A stretch of 64,000 nucleotides of DNA from Erpobdella octoculata. Taxonomy: Eukaryota; Annelida; Clitellata; Hirudinida; Erpobdellidae. Below the pieces are notes generated by a model, which ran no database searches, had not been told where the DNA came from, and worked only from the letters and a program-made list of their open reading frames with translations. The stretch is from contig OZ022241.1 in NCBI GenBank assembly GCA_963978895.1, positions 18,007,064 through 18,071,063 on the forward strand. The letters are read 5' to 3'. The first letter of the stretch is position 1. Every line of letters begins with the position of its first letter. The position numbers and the translations under genes are program-made. Shown here in pieces: positions 30,600 through 42,594 of the stretch.

Positions 30600-31400
30600 T
30601 AATTAGGTTTTTAACTTTTAACCATCAAGTTGAACATTCTTCCAGTAATTATTGACAAATGTTTTCTGAATGAATGGCCATCTCCATAAACTTGCTTCAA
30701 AATGTTATGGCTGTTTTGAGTATTTTCCATGACCTGAAGAAAGGCATGGACAAACACTTGCTGCTGCTGGGTCATGTCAAGAAAACACTTTTTTGCATCT
30801 TCATTTTGCATGATTTTGTGCTAGAAGGTCCAAGCATACAAGCATGACATGTAGAGAATGTCACTGGGAGTACATAAGCCTCCTCTGTTGATCTGGTCAA
30901 GAAATTTTGATTTTGCTAAAGTTTCTTCTTCTGTAATTCCAGAAAAGTCTTCAATTGTTAATGTCGGTGTGTCATCACTTGCTTTGAAAAAAACTTGGCA
31001 TGCAGAACAACTTTCTTTTTTTGTCAAAGACCTTGCAAGATAGCTGGCAACATAAAATATTATGCAAACATCCATCTCTTCTTGATGTCCAAGGCACAGT
31101 TCATCCAAGCATAAACTAGTCATGAGCTTCCCGACATTCAAATCAACTTCCAGTCACTTTTCTGCTTCTGCGGTAGAAAAAACACTGTGGACATCGTCCA
31201 TGGAAAAGTTCGAAAATTTAACGAGAGATTGAAGCCTAATTGTTTTTTCAGCTTGAAGGACTTGTCTTACAGATATACAAAATTTTAAACCATGCAGCTG
31301 TCTGAACCAACCAAATCTTTCTTCAATAGGATCTGATTGAAGCTGGCCTGTCAGGACATAATCCAACTTTTTTCAGCCAGCATGAATCGAGCAAGACTGA
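30600..31400 (-). pseudogene. P-element/THAP9-type transposase remnant
   Basis: Three minus-strand blocks in order resemble the C-terminal half of P-element transposases. 31366-31154 carries TGQLQSDPIEERFGWFRQLHG, the acidic motif before the last catalytic region. 31141-30821 carries ASYLARSLTKKESCSACQ and INRGGLCTPSDILY. 30811-30611 is the tail. Stop codons and frame changes separate the blocks, and no N-terminal THAP domain is visible, so it is inactive. Confidence 0.7.
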
Positions 31401-31768
31401 CCAATGCTCTACAGGTCTGCTAAAAAAACACGCATTTCGAGCCGTGCAACTGCCTAATCTGTAGTTATTGCTTAGATTTTATTTTTTAACATAACCAGTA
31501 TTGACTGTATATTTGTGAAGAAAAATTTCAAAAAGAATTTTGTGGTTTTTTTGCTCATATTTTGCTTAATCTGTGCAATTGAGAAGCCTAGAAAGTCTTG
31601 ATATGTTCTTCATATTTTTGCCTATCATCCATATAAATTTTATTGTTCAGCTAAAATGCTCAAAAAACCACTTTGGCCCATAGGCTATTAAAAGACTTAA
31701 ACTCTAAGCATTTCAATGATAATACGGCATGCTCAATTGACTGCATATACATTAACTCGCAAAAAATG

Positions 31769-32098
31769 GCAGGAGCTTACGATTCTGAACAGGAAGCTAT
31801 TATTAAAAGAGAAAGAAATGCTGCTGACAGAAAACGAAGAAAGAACGAATCTTTTGAAGAAGTTATGGAGAGGAGAGCAAAAAGAAATGAAGCTGACAGA
31901 TGTAGAAGAAAAAAAGAAAATGAATATCAAAGACAACGACGTATTGAAATGCGACGTTCTAAAAAACAAAGACTATGTCAACCTGCAATGAATGTAAATA
32001 ATTTTGTTGAACTTGTTATTGAACAATATATGGGTGATAATCAGGCCTGTCGAGAGGATGAAAGAGGCCCAGGGCAACTCACTTTGGTGGGCTTCTAG
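31769..32098 (+). other. Lys/Arg/Glu-rich open frame, possibly transposon-derived
   Basis: From ATG at 31769 the frame encodes repeated charged heptads (KRERNAADRKRRKNE, RRAKRNEADRCRRKKENEY, RRIEMRRSKKQR). Such blocks often precede Helitron or Maverick proteins. It runs directly into the hAT-flanking region and has no recognisable continuation. Probably a fragment. Confidence 0.35.
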
Positions 32099-32110
32099 AA
32101 TCCTAGCTAC

Positions 32111-32631
32111 CAGGCTTGCGGAGCTGAGCCATGGAGCCGATAATTTTTGTCGAAGCCAGAGTCGAAAATATCTGGCGGCTCCGGGTCTCAAAATTTTTGC
32201 TTTTATTAATTCAACAATCAAAAATTTGGTTGACACAAAGTAATTCAACATTCAAGTAATATTTTAAAAGTTATATTTTATTTATGCAGCATAGAGATAA
32301 TACATATAATTTGAATAATAATTATAATCCTAATTTTGAACATAAATAATAATGACTAAATTAATTAGAACTAAAAATCTAGAATGCAACAAAACAGTTT
32401 CATTCCTATAACATCTTTAACTAGGGAAAAATTAATAAAAACAAAAAAATGAATTTTAATTAACCAATCAGAAGGCACTGTGTATCATAAATTGCGTTTT
32501 TTTTTTTGGAGACTGTTTCAATCAAAAGTGTGCGGAAGTTTGTCTCGTGTGACACCCGCTTTATAGGGAGTCGGAGCCGTCAAATTTTCGGGAGCCGAGC
32601 CACAAAAAAAAATGGCGGCTCCGCGAGCCTG
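32111..32631. mobile_element. 521-bp hAT MITE with 8-bp duplication CTAGCTAC
   Basis: CTAGCTAC occurs at 32103-32110 and at 32632-32639. The element starts CAGGCTTGCGGAGCTGAGCC and ends with the complement of CAGGCTCGCGGAGCCGCC. No coding sequence. Confidence 0.88.
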
Positions 32632-33779
32632 CTAGCTACTATTAATATTATTAAATTTCAAGTGGGACCAAAAATGTAGGGTTGAACAAAATTATTGCAG
32701 AAGCAGAAAATATTTATTCAAAGTTGTTTTAATTTTAAAATAAATCAAAACTTACAAATATATTATTACTAAAAGTAAAAGTTTTAATGATAAAAATCAG
32801 AATTTAGATAAAAACTCTAGAAACACTTAATCAGGCAAACTTATAATAAAACTGGTAGGCTGGCTACTTTTTAATCATGTTATTGGTTAATTGAAAAAAC
32901 CAAAATTGCCAAGATCAGTATAAATAACAAAAAAGTTAAGAAATTGTTTTTAGTTTAGCTATAAATTTTTTTTAATTAGTTGCAACGAAGTTTTTTAGTT
33001 AAAAGTTGAACTAAGAAAATAGTATAATAAATGCCCATCTCTTCTGGTAGCTTAATGGAGATAAAGATTTAAGAAAATTTGCTTTTTTGGTACTTTCATA
33101 TAATATTTATTATTTAGCCATCGACTTGAATAAAAAAAACAATCACTTAATGCGGCTACTTGAACTACAGTAGTATAGTTAACTATTGTTAGTTGATGCC
33201 AAATGAAGTGAATAAGGTGAATAAATCCTAACAAACATGAGGATAGATGTACTAAAATATACATTTATACATCTACTCTGCTTTCATGTTCAAACCTATA
33301 AATGGAATTCCGGTGTTAGCCAATTTACTTTATGTCTTGTCCATTGGGTGATAGGATGGTCTCATCAGTGTTTCAAATTAAGGAGTGACCTGGGACATAG
33401 TTCGGTCTCCATCTCATTCCTCACTAAGATCTTTAAGAAACAAGTTGATTTATAAAAACACCTCAATTATAATTTATTAGTTATACAATAATATTAAATT
33501 ACAAGGAGCATATAATTACTTTTTACAAAGTTTGTGTCTATAAATCATTTCTTTTTAAAAAATTCTAGTCAGTGGTATGGATGGGAATTGTTAGTTTCAT
33601 TGTGTAATGCCTAAATACCAAGCTAATTAGATATCTTTAAAGAATTTCTTACAGAAGTACACATACACCAGTGTCCACTCCTGTATTGCTGGCTGCATGG
33701 ATGCCCGCAAATGGGGGGCACTTGTCCCTCCCTGGATTTATTGTTTACATTTTTTTAGACTAAGATAGACAAAAAATTT

Positions 33780-34440
33780 ATTATTAATTGTAACGACTGT
33801 GACTCCTTCTATTGTCATATCGGTATCATCATTGTCTTTGGGGATTTACTCCATTCACGTTTCTATAAACACTATGATGCGTGAAAATTATCCAGAATCA
33901 CTGATTCGCCATTGGTTAAATGGTTTATTCTAAGTATAATATTTATTGCAGCTTGTATTAGTTAATAAGCTTATGTATAGTTGTTGGCAGTGCTGGGGCT
34001 GTTGTGAAATAGGCTTCCAAAAAACATTAGTGTGGTCTTTCACTGATGAATATCTATTGTTTGATTGTCTCCTCTCATTTTCATACAATTTTTTCCAACT
34101 TTTTGTGCAAAGCCCTAAAGGTTCACAAATTTCTATCCAACAGTGAGAGTTTGGTTGTGTAGGAGATATAAACCTTTCCAACTTTTGTAATTTTCAGAGT
34201 GTTTTAAAAACATTTTTGAAAATTAAAATAAACTAAAGTTAACTGAAAATTGTACTCTATAAACCCAATTTTAAACTAAAATTTTCTTAGGGCTCAATTG
34301 AGCCCCATGACCCGACACAATTTTGGGAAAAAAAGAAGAAACCGTAGAGAGAATATGAGAGAAGAGGCGAAGAGAGAAAAATAAGAAGCTTGCCCATCCC
34401 TGCAAAAATTCATGCGGGCACCCATGGCTGGCTGTAGTGT
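33780..34440. repeat. Inverted copy of the dispersed repeat at 23790
   Basis: Same blocks as 23790-24760 in opposite orientation, for example GGGCTCAATTGAGCCCC at about 34290 and TTGTCATATCGGTATCATC at about 33817. Identity is about 75-80% by eye. The surrounding 32640-35640 shows no exon I can support. Confidence 0.65.
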
Positions 34441-35899
34441 TAAAACACATCAAAATGTTGAAAAAATCAAGTGGCTACTCAGTATATACAATAATATACA
34501 TATGTATATAATATATCAAGGCTCTCATAGTTAAAGCAAAGAAATTAATGCAAGTTAAGAATTTTAGTGCAGATCAACATTTTAACGCATAATTATAATT
34601 TTATAAATCTATTTTAATAATTTTAGGAACACACACATTCCCATACACACATATATCTGCTTCTATAGATGTCAATGCCTGCTTCATGGATTATTCGCGA
34701 AATCTGGATTGAAAGATTATCGATATGTTAGATGATTCTATATTCTCTTGAGCACAGAAAATTATCTGTCCCCTTCGGTGTAAGCAGCAGGCAATGTCAA
34801 ATAAAGTCTGAACGCAATGTCAACGTTTGGAAATGCTTAAAATATTCAGTCTTCTCACATACGTTTTAAAAATATTGAGAATCGTTAAATGTCGGAGGGA
34901 AATGTTAGGGAAGGGAAATTTCTGCTTTTCAATATTCTCTAACCTTCCAAAAAGGGATACAAGAGCGTACACAAATTGGACATTATGAAACATTCTTAAT
35001 AAAAAAATTTGAATGCCTGGAGAAATTTTTCTTCTTGATGAGAATGTCCGGAAAATTGTACACAGAGAAAATGTTTGGGGCTGGTTATTACCTGGTTCAA
35101 ACTAAATTTAACTGGTGAACAAGCACACAAAAATTTCAAATCATTAAGTTTTTGACAAGATTCTGATTGTTTCAATATGTCATCAAAAGATGAGACGGAT
35201 TAATTGCAAAATTGACAGTATTTCTAGAATCTGATCATTTGACTGTTACTGCTGTCTCATAAAATTCATATATTAAAAACTTTGTTTTTACTGAAGTTTT
35301 TAAAAAAAAGTTGTTAAAAGTATAATTAATAAAATTGTGTTTTAAGAGCTGTAGGCTAAAACGCAAACTGCATCAACTTTTGACATGTATTAATTATATT
35401 GTGTCATGCAATCACAGAAATTTATGTAGTGCTATTTAGGACAAGGCTTTCAATAGCGCTCAGTCATGAACTGTTTGAAGGTGAAAGTCTTCTGCCCGTG
35501 ACGAAAAGATGTGCAGAGCCTCATTGTGGGTGCGGCTAGTTCTAAATAAAACACATTGTACATCTTATATTGATATCAATCGATACAAAGTTTTTTCGCT
35601 AATTTGTCTAGTTATGTCAATTGACTTACATAGCTTATTTGATTGATTAACGTTGTTTCTTTCATTTTATTTCTCATATTTTTGCTGATCCTGCAACTCC
35701 AGGTGCTGAAAGGACCTAAATTCAGCTGTATTTTAATATATTTTTTTGCAATGCAATCTCTCAATCACCATTCAGGAGAGCCCAATTTTTGTGTTGTATT
35801 CCATGCTTTTTATCAAGTTATTTGTATTATTCTTACTGTAGTTTACAATTTTAATTATACGCATGTGTCCAAATTTAACATTTTTAAAATATAAACCAG

Positions 35900-38055
35900 G
35901 AACAACTTATACAAATGCTGACAACTACCACCACTCCTGAGCCAGTTAACAAAACTGAAAATGAAATTGATGATGTCATCATGACACAGGAAGAGGTTGG
36001 CATCAAATGTCCTTACACCCAACAAATTATGAAAGAACCAGTGAGAAACAGAAGATGTGGTCACAATTATGAAAAGCAGGCAATCTACGATTTCATCTCA
36101 CACAGAGATGGCAATGCCAGGTTGGCTGCTTACAGTTATCTATAAATAGGATTTTGTTTGATGTTATCTAATAAAGTCAACATATGTTTTTATCTTCATA
36201 TTAATTGGGGCTCAGTGCAGAGGTGTCAGATTTAACCCATTAAGACCGATAGTGCTGTGATGTAAAATTTAAAAAAAAAATTGTGATTCGTGGTGTTTTA
36301 AGCTATTTAATAATAAAGAAAGCAATACAAAATTTTTTACGTTTATTAAACTTTTTTTTAGCCTGGGTGACCCAATCGGTTTTAAAAGTTACATAAGTTG
36401 CTGCTGACCCATACTGGAATAACACATGCATAGTTGCTAAATCATGCCAAATTTAAACTCGGCTTATTACATTTTTAATCAGAAAACAGTAAATTATGAA
36501 AATCTTTAAAACAGTTTCATGTCTTTGTTAGACAAAAGTGCAGGATCAGTGCAGGACTCGCACACAACGTCAGTCATGATATCATGACCATTGTCATAGC
36601 AAAGTTTGCATATTCTTCTTATATCAGAAGTGAAGATTTGTTCGTATTTCCATGAATCTCTCTATGATCATGCATTTGGCGACAAAAGGCACACCCACAT
36701 CCACTTCGTTTGTCCAGTAATCACGAATAGCTGGAAGAACGTTGTATCCCATTATAAAGTTGATTCCAAGGAAAGCAAGAATTTCATCACGACATGTTTC
36801 AAACACACGTCCGCATTGAAAGGCATAAAAATGAGCTTGAGGAACAATCACGTTAGACAATAATTTATCAATTGGGAATACAGATCGAAATACGTCAACT
36901 GGTTCGCTGGTTGGTGATATGTCATTCAATTTCACTGCACCCCAGTCTACAATATTGTCTGGCGTAAGAAGACTAACTGGTCGTCTTTGTGTTCATTGCA
37001 ATCTTCTTGAAAAAAAAACGAATATCTTTGTCATCCAGGTCATTTTCACTGCTGTCGCTATGATCAGCCATTAAGAGGGCAGTAACCGAACTGCTACTGA
37101 CCTGTTAGTGACGTGTCATCAGATGGCGCCTTGAAGTAGCCATAATGTGAAAATCTGTATCGATCCTGAAAATGTCAAAGTTAAATGCAGTTATGTGATT
37201 TACTGCATCCCCATATTTTGTTGCACAACACCTATCACTTTTTTAGGCATCCACATGCTGATATAACTGGTCTTGTTCACGTTGAGTTGTGTGAGGGGTG
37301 GGCAAAAGAGGATGTTTACGATAGCTTATATGTCAATCTCAAAAAAAAAAAGGAGTGGGTGGGAAAATGAAAACATTAGCTTACCCTAAATTATTATAAA
37401 ACAAATGATGTTATTTCTACTTATTTTTTTTTATAAACTTATATTTAAATAAAATAAACGCATTGAGGGGTTAATTATCGCTGTAGTCACCAGGAGAGTT
37501 TTCTTTGCTAAAAATTGAAAATTAACTAAATATTCACAATTTAGCTTTATTTTCTTAAGTTATGAAGAGTTGTATTAGAGCGCGACAAAATGCTAGAGAT
37601 GGGCGAGTATTTATTTATTTATTCAAACAAACCGAAGGGCCACAGAAAGAATGAGCGTAAACATTAGAAAATCAAATAAAAACAAATTAGGTGTTAGAGA
37701 GATAATGACATAACAATCTGAGTAACAAGACATCTAAATCTCAAAAAAGTACTCGATAAAACAACATGTTCGGGCAACGAGTTCCAAATGGTAATAATCC
37801 GGTTAGAAAAAGTTTTTTTGAGATATTTACAGAAAACATGTTTGCCGTTGTTTATGCCTGTGACCCCTAGTTGCTGAGTACTCAAAAGGATGAAATTGAT
37901 GCAGAATTACAGTTCATAACATAAAGAAATGACTGATTGTTTGTTTTCACAGGTGTCCTTATGTTGGCTGTGCCAATAACGAACCTCTTAGTTGCTATGA
38001 TCTTGAGGTGAATACTGAATTGAAGGAATATATTACAAATTTGAAAAGTTCTTAG
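35900..38055 (+). CDS. NSMCE2: NSMCE2/MMS21 E3 SUMO ligase, last two exons
   Basis: Exons 35900-36120 and 37953-38055 join in phase 2 (acceptor ccag at 35899, donor gttggc at 36121, acceptor ttttcacag at 37952; stop TAG 38053-38055). The joined product has an acidic lead (NEIDDVIMTQEEVGIKCPYT), then the SP-RING: CGH at 36056-36064, and RCPYVGC across the splice. NSMCE2 is the SUMO ligase of the SMC5/6 complex; the CGH and C-P-x-x-G-C positions are its single zinc site, and the D-x-I-x-TQ lead is typical of the family. The N-terminal SMC5-binding helices must be on upstream exons that I did not find. The intron holds a piggyBac copy and a LINE tail. Confidence 0.88.
36236..37470 (-). mobile_element. 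piggyBac element, TTAA-flanked, dead transposase
   Basis: TTAA at 36232-36235 precedes CCCATTAAGACCG, and CGCATTGAGGGG precedes TTAA at 37471-37474. On the minus strand a transposase begins MADHSDSSENDLDD at 37071 (an acidic start typical of the family), breaks frame near 37000, and continues at 36935-36624 (FYAFQCGRVFETCRDEILAF, LGINFIMGYNVLPAIRDYW). The catalytic DDE core is missing. It lies in the last intron of NSMCE2. Confidence 0.75.
37606..37905 (-). mobile_element. 5'-truncated LINE tail
   Basis: The minus strand encodes a LINE C-terminus (FCKYLKKTFSNRIITIWNSL, then PEHVV) and ends in (TTTA)n at about 37606-37624, as in the element at 5250. It ends less than 50 bases before the last NSMCE2 acceptor. 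Confidence 0.65.
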
Positions 38056-38146
38056 CTGACTGAAAAATTTATTATTTAATTTATGTATTTTTTTGTAAGT
38101 TTTAAATTTTACTTTAGAATGTATTTGACTGTTTTAAAATATTTTA

Positions 38147-38152
38147 AATAAA
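38147..38152 (+). promoter_or_regulatory. Poly(A) signal AATAAA of NSMCE2
   Basis: AATAAA lies 92 bases after the stop codon, with a T/G-rich stretch (TCTTGTTTGTTATTGTC) directly downstream. This is the usual layout for cleavage and polyadenylation. Confidence 0.65.
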
Positions 38153-39049
38153 TCATCTTGTTTGTTATTGTCACTTGTATGAATTTTTTATAGTGCTATG
38201 TTATTGTGAGAGTAACATCAGTCAGTCGGTCGGCTGCTGGTCGACATTATGTTGTCTGAATGTCATGCCTGTACCATATTTTTTATGCTATTTATAAAAT
38301 GGTGATACCAGTCATGTTTTTCAAGTTGTATTCAGTCTTAATTATGTAAAAAAATAAGGACATTTACCCTCGCACTTTCAATTTTATTTGAATTTCCTTG
38401 AAAAGGCTAGTAAATCGAATTTTTGTCAGCAGCACTTTGGCAGGGTATGTATTATTTTTATTGTCGAATAGAGGCAAACAAGAGTAGACTTTAAATATTC
38501 AGCAGCCTCAAGTGTTTGTCGAAAGTAAGAAGCACGTATCAATATAATTATAGCTCGTTAGAAATAGTCTATTCACGATGTCTGCATGAAGGAGGGTGTC
38601 GTGAACTTGAGGATGGTGCCATTCAATATGAATGTGTGCATATTTAAAAAATTGGTAATCTAGCATTTTGGCAAAATCAATTATTCCTCGTGTATGTCTC
38701 TCACTCTTGAGTATGAATTTGTTTTAGCTGAGCCTTCATCTTTTAGTATAATCTAATGTTTGAATAAGCTTCAACAATAATTCATATACACTGTTATCAG
38801 ATTTTAGATTATTTTATTAATAAAATATTTTAATAATCAATATTTATAAAATTGACTGTTTGTCTGTCCTTTATACAAATCCAAACCACTGGAATAATTT
38901 GAATGAAATTTGTCCTGGAAATGGTTCTAAACAAGTGAACCGTAAAAAACCTTGTTTATTAAAAATCCTTTATAAATTTTTAAATTGGAAGCAACTATTT
39001 TTTTACAACTTGTTTTTATATAGATTATATAAAAATAGCTGTATGTGTG

Positions 39050-39309
39050 CTCTTTTTGCATTGCTACACCATTCATCCGATTGTAATGAAATGTTCACAC
39101 AACCTTGAGAGTCAATAGAGGAAAGTTTTTGTGACAAAAATGAAAACGGCGACAAAATGAGCGAGAGCGGAAACTGGAACTGGAGAATGAGCGGGAACGG
39201 ATAAAGCCACTGGGAGCAAAAAAGCGAGTGGGAAAGAGAAAGCGACCGGGAGCGGGAGAGCAAGCAGGAAAGGAAACGAGGGCGAGACAGAATAATGATA
39301 GAAAAACTA

Positions 39310-39312
<3 letters not shown>
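39050..39312 (+). mobile_element. Helitron-like element of the GGGAAAGC family
   Basis: The core (TTTTTGCATTGCTACACC, CACACAACCTTGAGAGTC) is followed by four or five degenerate 18-bp units and GGAAACGAGGGCGAGACAG. The terminal hairpin is lost to a TA array at 39308. Upstream, 38160-39040 shows nothing coding. Confidence 0.6.
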
Positions 39313-39340
<28 letters not shown>

Positions 39341-39345
<5 letters not shown>

Positions 39346-39566
39346 CTCGTGTCATAGTGTTTGAATTTGAACTCCGAAACGGCTGAACCGATTTTTATGA
39401 AATTTTGTGTGTGCATTTGGAAGGTCTGAGGATAGGTCCTAGGCTATTTTGAATATTTAAAAAAAATTATTTTGGAAAAACAAAGAGGTGCAATTATGTC
39501 CTTTTTATAAAAAGAAAATCGGTTCAGCCGATTCGGAGGAGTTCAATTTCAAACACGAGATTTATA
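39341..39566. repeat. Inverted pair of Helitron-type left ends
   Basis: TAAATCTCGTGTCATAGTG with CGGCTGAACCGATTTTTATG on the left is mirrored at 39509-39566 (AAAATCGGTTCAGCCGATTC, then CACGAGATTTATATATA). The left arm is about 150 bp and also matches the left end of the element at 6532. Confidence 0.75.
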
Positions 39567-39639
39567 TATATAACGAGATTTTTATGAAATTTTGTGTGTG
39601 CATTTGGAAGGTCCTAGGCTTTTTAGAATATATATATAT

Positions 39640-40080
39640 ATGAGATTATGTGTGTATGTATGTAAGTCCTTTGTGCATTGCTTCACCATTCATCTGATCG
39701 TAATGTAATTTTCACACAAGCTTGCGAGGCAATATCGGAGGTTTTTGTAAAAAAAATTTAAATCGGTCACAAAATGAGCGGAGCGAGAGAACAAACGGAA
39801 ACGGTAACTGCAGAGACATTAGAGAAAAAAATTTTTGAAGAAAAATTAAAGTCGGTCCCAAAATGAGCGGGCGGAAACGGAAATTGGAGATGAGCGGAAA
39901 CGGGAACGAGCAAACAGGCGAAAACCGAAAAACGACCGAGAGCGAAAGAATGAGCGGTAAAGGGATAGCGACCAGAAAGAGGAGAGCAAGCGGGAAAGCG
40001 ACCGGGAACTGGAGATCGACCGGGAGCATGAGAGCAAGCGCGGAATAGGAAACGGGTGCGAGAGAGAACAAGTAAAGATA
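39640..40080 (+). mobile_element. Helitron-like element of the GGGAAAGC family
   Basis: Full order of the family: TATATATGAGATTATGTGTG, the core (GTGCATTGCTTCACCATTC), GAGCGGAGCGAGAG, a body with GAAAGCGACCGGGAACTGG units, and a GAAACGGGTGCGAGAGAG end without hairpin. Confidence 0.6.
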
Positions 40081-40081
40081 A

Positions 40082-42240
40082 AAAAAAAAATTTTAAATGC
40101 TTTTATTTGCCTCTTTATCTGAGTCAACGAACTAAAATTTTTGAATCTAAAAAAACCGTTACGCTCAATCTTGTACAAAAATCTTTAAAAAAAAATTAAT
40201 TCATGTATTAAATTGTCATCCAGAATAAAGCTTTCCTGAAAGTTTCAGAGCGAAAAGTGGGTGAATTTTTGTTTCTAAAATTTGATCACCACAGACAAAC
40301 AAACAAACAGAAAGACGAGTGAAGTTAAATAAAAGCATTTAAAAACGATATCATGCTAGTTTTATATAAAAAATGTCTATACATTTTCGCTTCCAAAAAT
40401 AGCTGATGACGGGGGTGGGGTTTCCTATGAGCCTGAAAGAATTTCGGAAAAATTGCTTACATTTTGGTATAAGACTTCATAACAGTGTCTAATTCTTATA
40501 AATGTATGATGTACATTTTCAAAAAAAAATTAAAGTAAAAATTTTGCCTCAAAAAATAACTGATGACCGGGGGGGATAGGTACATTTTCCAACAGTTTTC
40601 TAAAATTTCGTTTTTATCTATCCTATATAAAAGAACATGTCCTGACCGACTGACTGACAGATAATCAACGCCGAGCTAAAACGCCTCATCCTATTAACGT
40701 GGAATTTAGAACTTATATTACTTTTATAGCGTAAGCACCCCCTAAGAAAGGATTTTTTTAAATTTTGCTTCTGAGGCGATGAAACAGAAAAACGAACTTT
40801 TTTCCAAAACAACGTATATCTCGATAACCAAAAATGAAAAAGTTTTGAAATTTGGTAGCTAGAGTCGTTAAAAAAAACCTGTTTCGCCATTTTTTGAAAA
40901 TTTGGTTTCCAGGACCTCAAATGTGGGGTGGAAAATATAGGGTTATTTGTTTTTTAAAGTAACTGATACTCAAAAACTGTAAATTCTACAGATGTAAAAA
41001 TTAGCATTTAGTATCTACTCAAAAAATAATGATATACGTGGTTCACCATTTTTACAAACTTTTATTTAGGTTACAATCTGTTTGTGTGTGTGTGTGCAAG
41101 TAAAATTTAATCAGCTTTTTGATTAGCTAGGAAGCTGAAACTTTCAGCATAGCTTTATATTGGATGACAATACATGATTCAATTAAAAAAATTAATTTAA
41201 ACATCTTTCGTATTTCTAAATTGAGCTTATTTGAAATCAAAGTTTGTGTTGAAAAACTCGTTTTTCCTTTACTTGTTTGAAAATTTGGTTTCCATGACCT
41301 CAACTGTGGGGTGGAAAATAGGGTTATTTGCTTTTTAAACTAACTGCTACTCAAAAACTGTAACAGCTACAGATGTAAAATTAATATTTAGTATCTACTC
41401 AAAAAATAACGATATAGGTGTTTCACAATTTTTTGAAAATTTGGTTTCCAGAACTTCAAATATGGGGTGGAAAATAGGGTTATTTGTTTTTTACAAGCTT
41501 TTATTTAGGTTACAATCTCTGTTTGTGTGTGTGTTTGTGTATGTGTGTGTGCTTTTCTCTGTACACAAATCTTGCAAGTAAAATTAAACCAGCTTTTTGA
41601 CTAGCTAGGAAGCTGAAACATTTAGCATAACTTTATATTGGATGACAATACATGATTCAATTAAAAAAAAGTAATTTGAACATCTTTCGTATTTCTAAAT
41701 TGAGTGTATTTGAAATCAAAGTTTGTGTTGAAAAAAATAACTGCTACTCAAAAACTGTAAGTGCTACAGATGTAATAATAATTATTTAGTATTTATTCGA
41801 AAAATAAAGATAAACGTGCTTCACTAATTTTCGATAATTTCGTTTCCAGGACCTCAGATGTAGGGTGGAAAAAAGCAATATTTGATTAAAAACTCCAAAA
41901 ACTAAAAATGTGAAGGTTTTGCAATTTAGTACCGAGATTATTCTTACAAAATAACAAAATACATGTTTTATTAATTTTTGAAAATTTGGTTTCCAGGATT
42001 CAAATATAGGGTTTTATTTTTCTTAGAATAACTGGGACTGTGAAACTAAAAATACAATGATTTTCTGTTTTGGTTTCACGAACTACCAATGTAGGGTAAA
42101 GAAAAGGATTATATTGCTTGAAAACTCAATAACTGAAAGTGCATTAAAATTCAGTAGGTTTTCTCTAATAAAAAAAATAATAAGATGTGTTTCATAATTC
42201 TTCAAAAAATTGGTTTCCATGCTTTGAGGTTTTGTGCCCG
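40082..42240. repeat. Diverged repeat cluster, direct and inverted
   Basis: GAAAATTTGGTTTCCA followed by GGGGTGGAAAATA and AACTGCTACTCAAAAACTGT recur at about 40900, 41280, 41430 and 41740-41880. A second block (TAGCTAGGAAGCTGAAAC, TTGGATGACAATACATGATT) lies at about 41130 and 41600, and an inverted relative at about 40190-40250. The array looks old. No gene. Confidence 0.65.
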
Positions 42241-42409
42241 TTAAAACTGGCTGTGTCCAGTTTATCACGGACCGACCCAGGCCTCGAATTTTGAGCTTAT
42301 GAAACGGGCCAGTTCGGGCCTAAATAACAAGCCAGGCCTGGAAATTTCTGCCTATAAAATAAGCCGGACCGGGTCTAAAAAAATCCGCGTAAGGCATTAT
42401 CGATTAGGA

Positions 42410-42591
42410 TACTGCACAGGCAGGGCCAGGCCGGGATTTTAAAGTTTTCAAATGGGCCGGGCCAAACCTGAAGTCAATGTGGGACGGGCCGAGATTTTTC
42501 GCATAGTATATACACATTTTAGGCCTGTCAAAATGGGCCGAGCCAAGTTGTCGACGGGCCGACCGGGTATAAAAAATCGGCTCGTGCAGTA
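42410..42591. mobile_element. 182-bp GGGCCGG-rich MITE
   Basis: TACTGCAC at the left matches GTGCAGTA at the right. The interior is a series of GGGCCGGGCC-type palindromes. No clear target duplication was found. A related GGGCCAGTTCGGGCC stretch lies just to the left at 42270-42400. Confidence 0.5.
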
Positions 42592-42594
42592 CGC

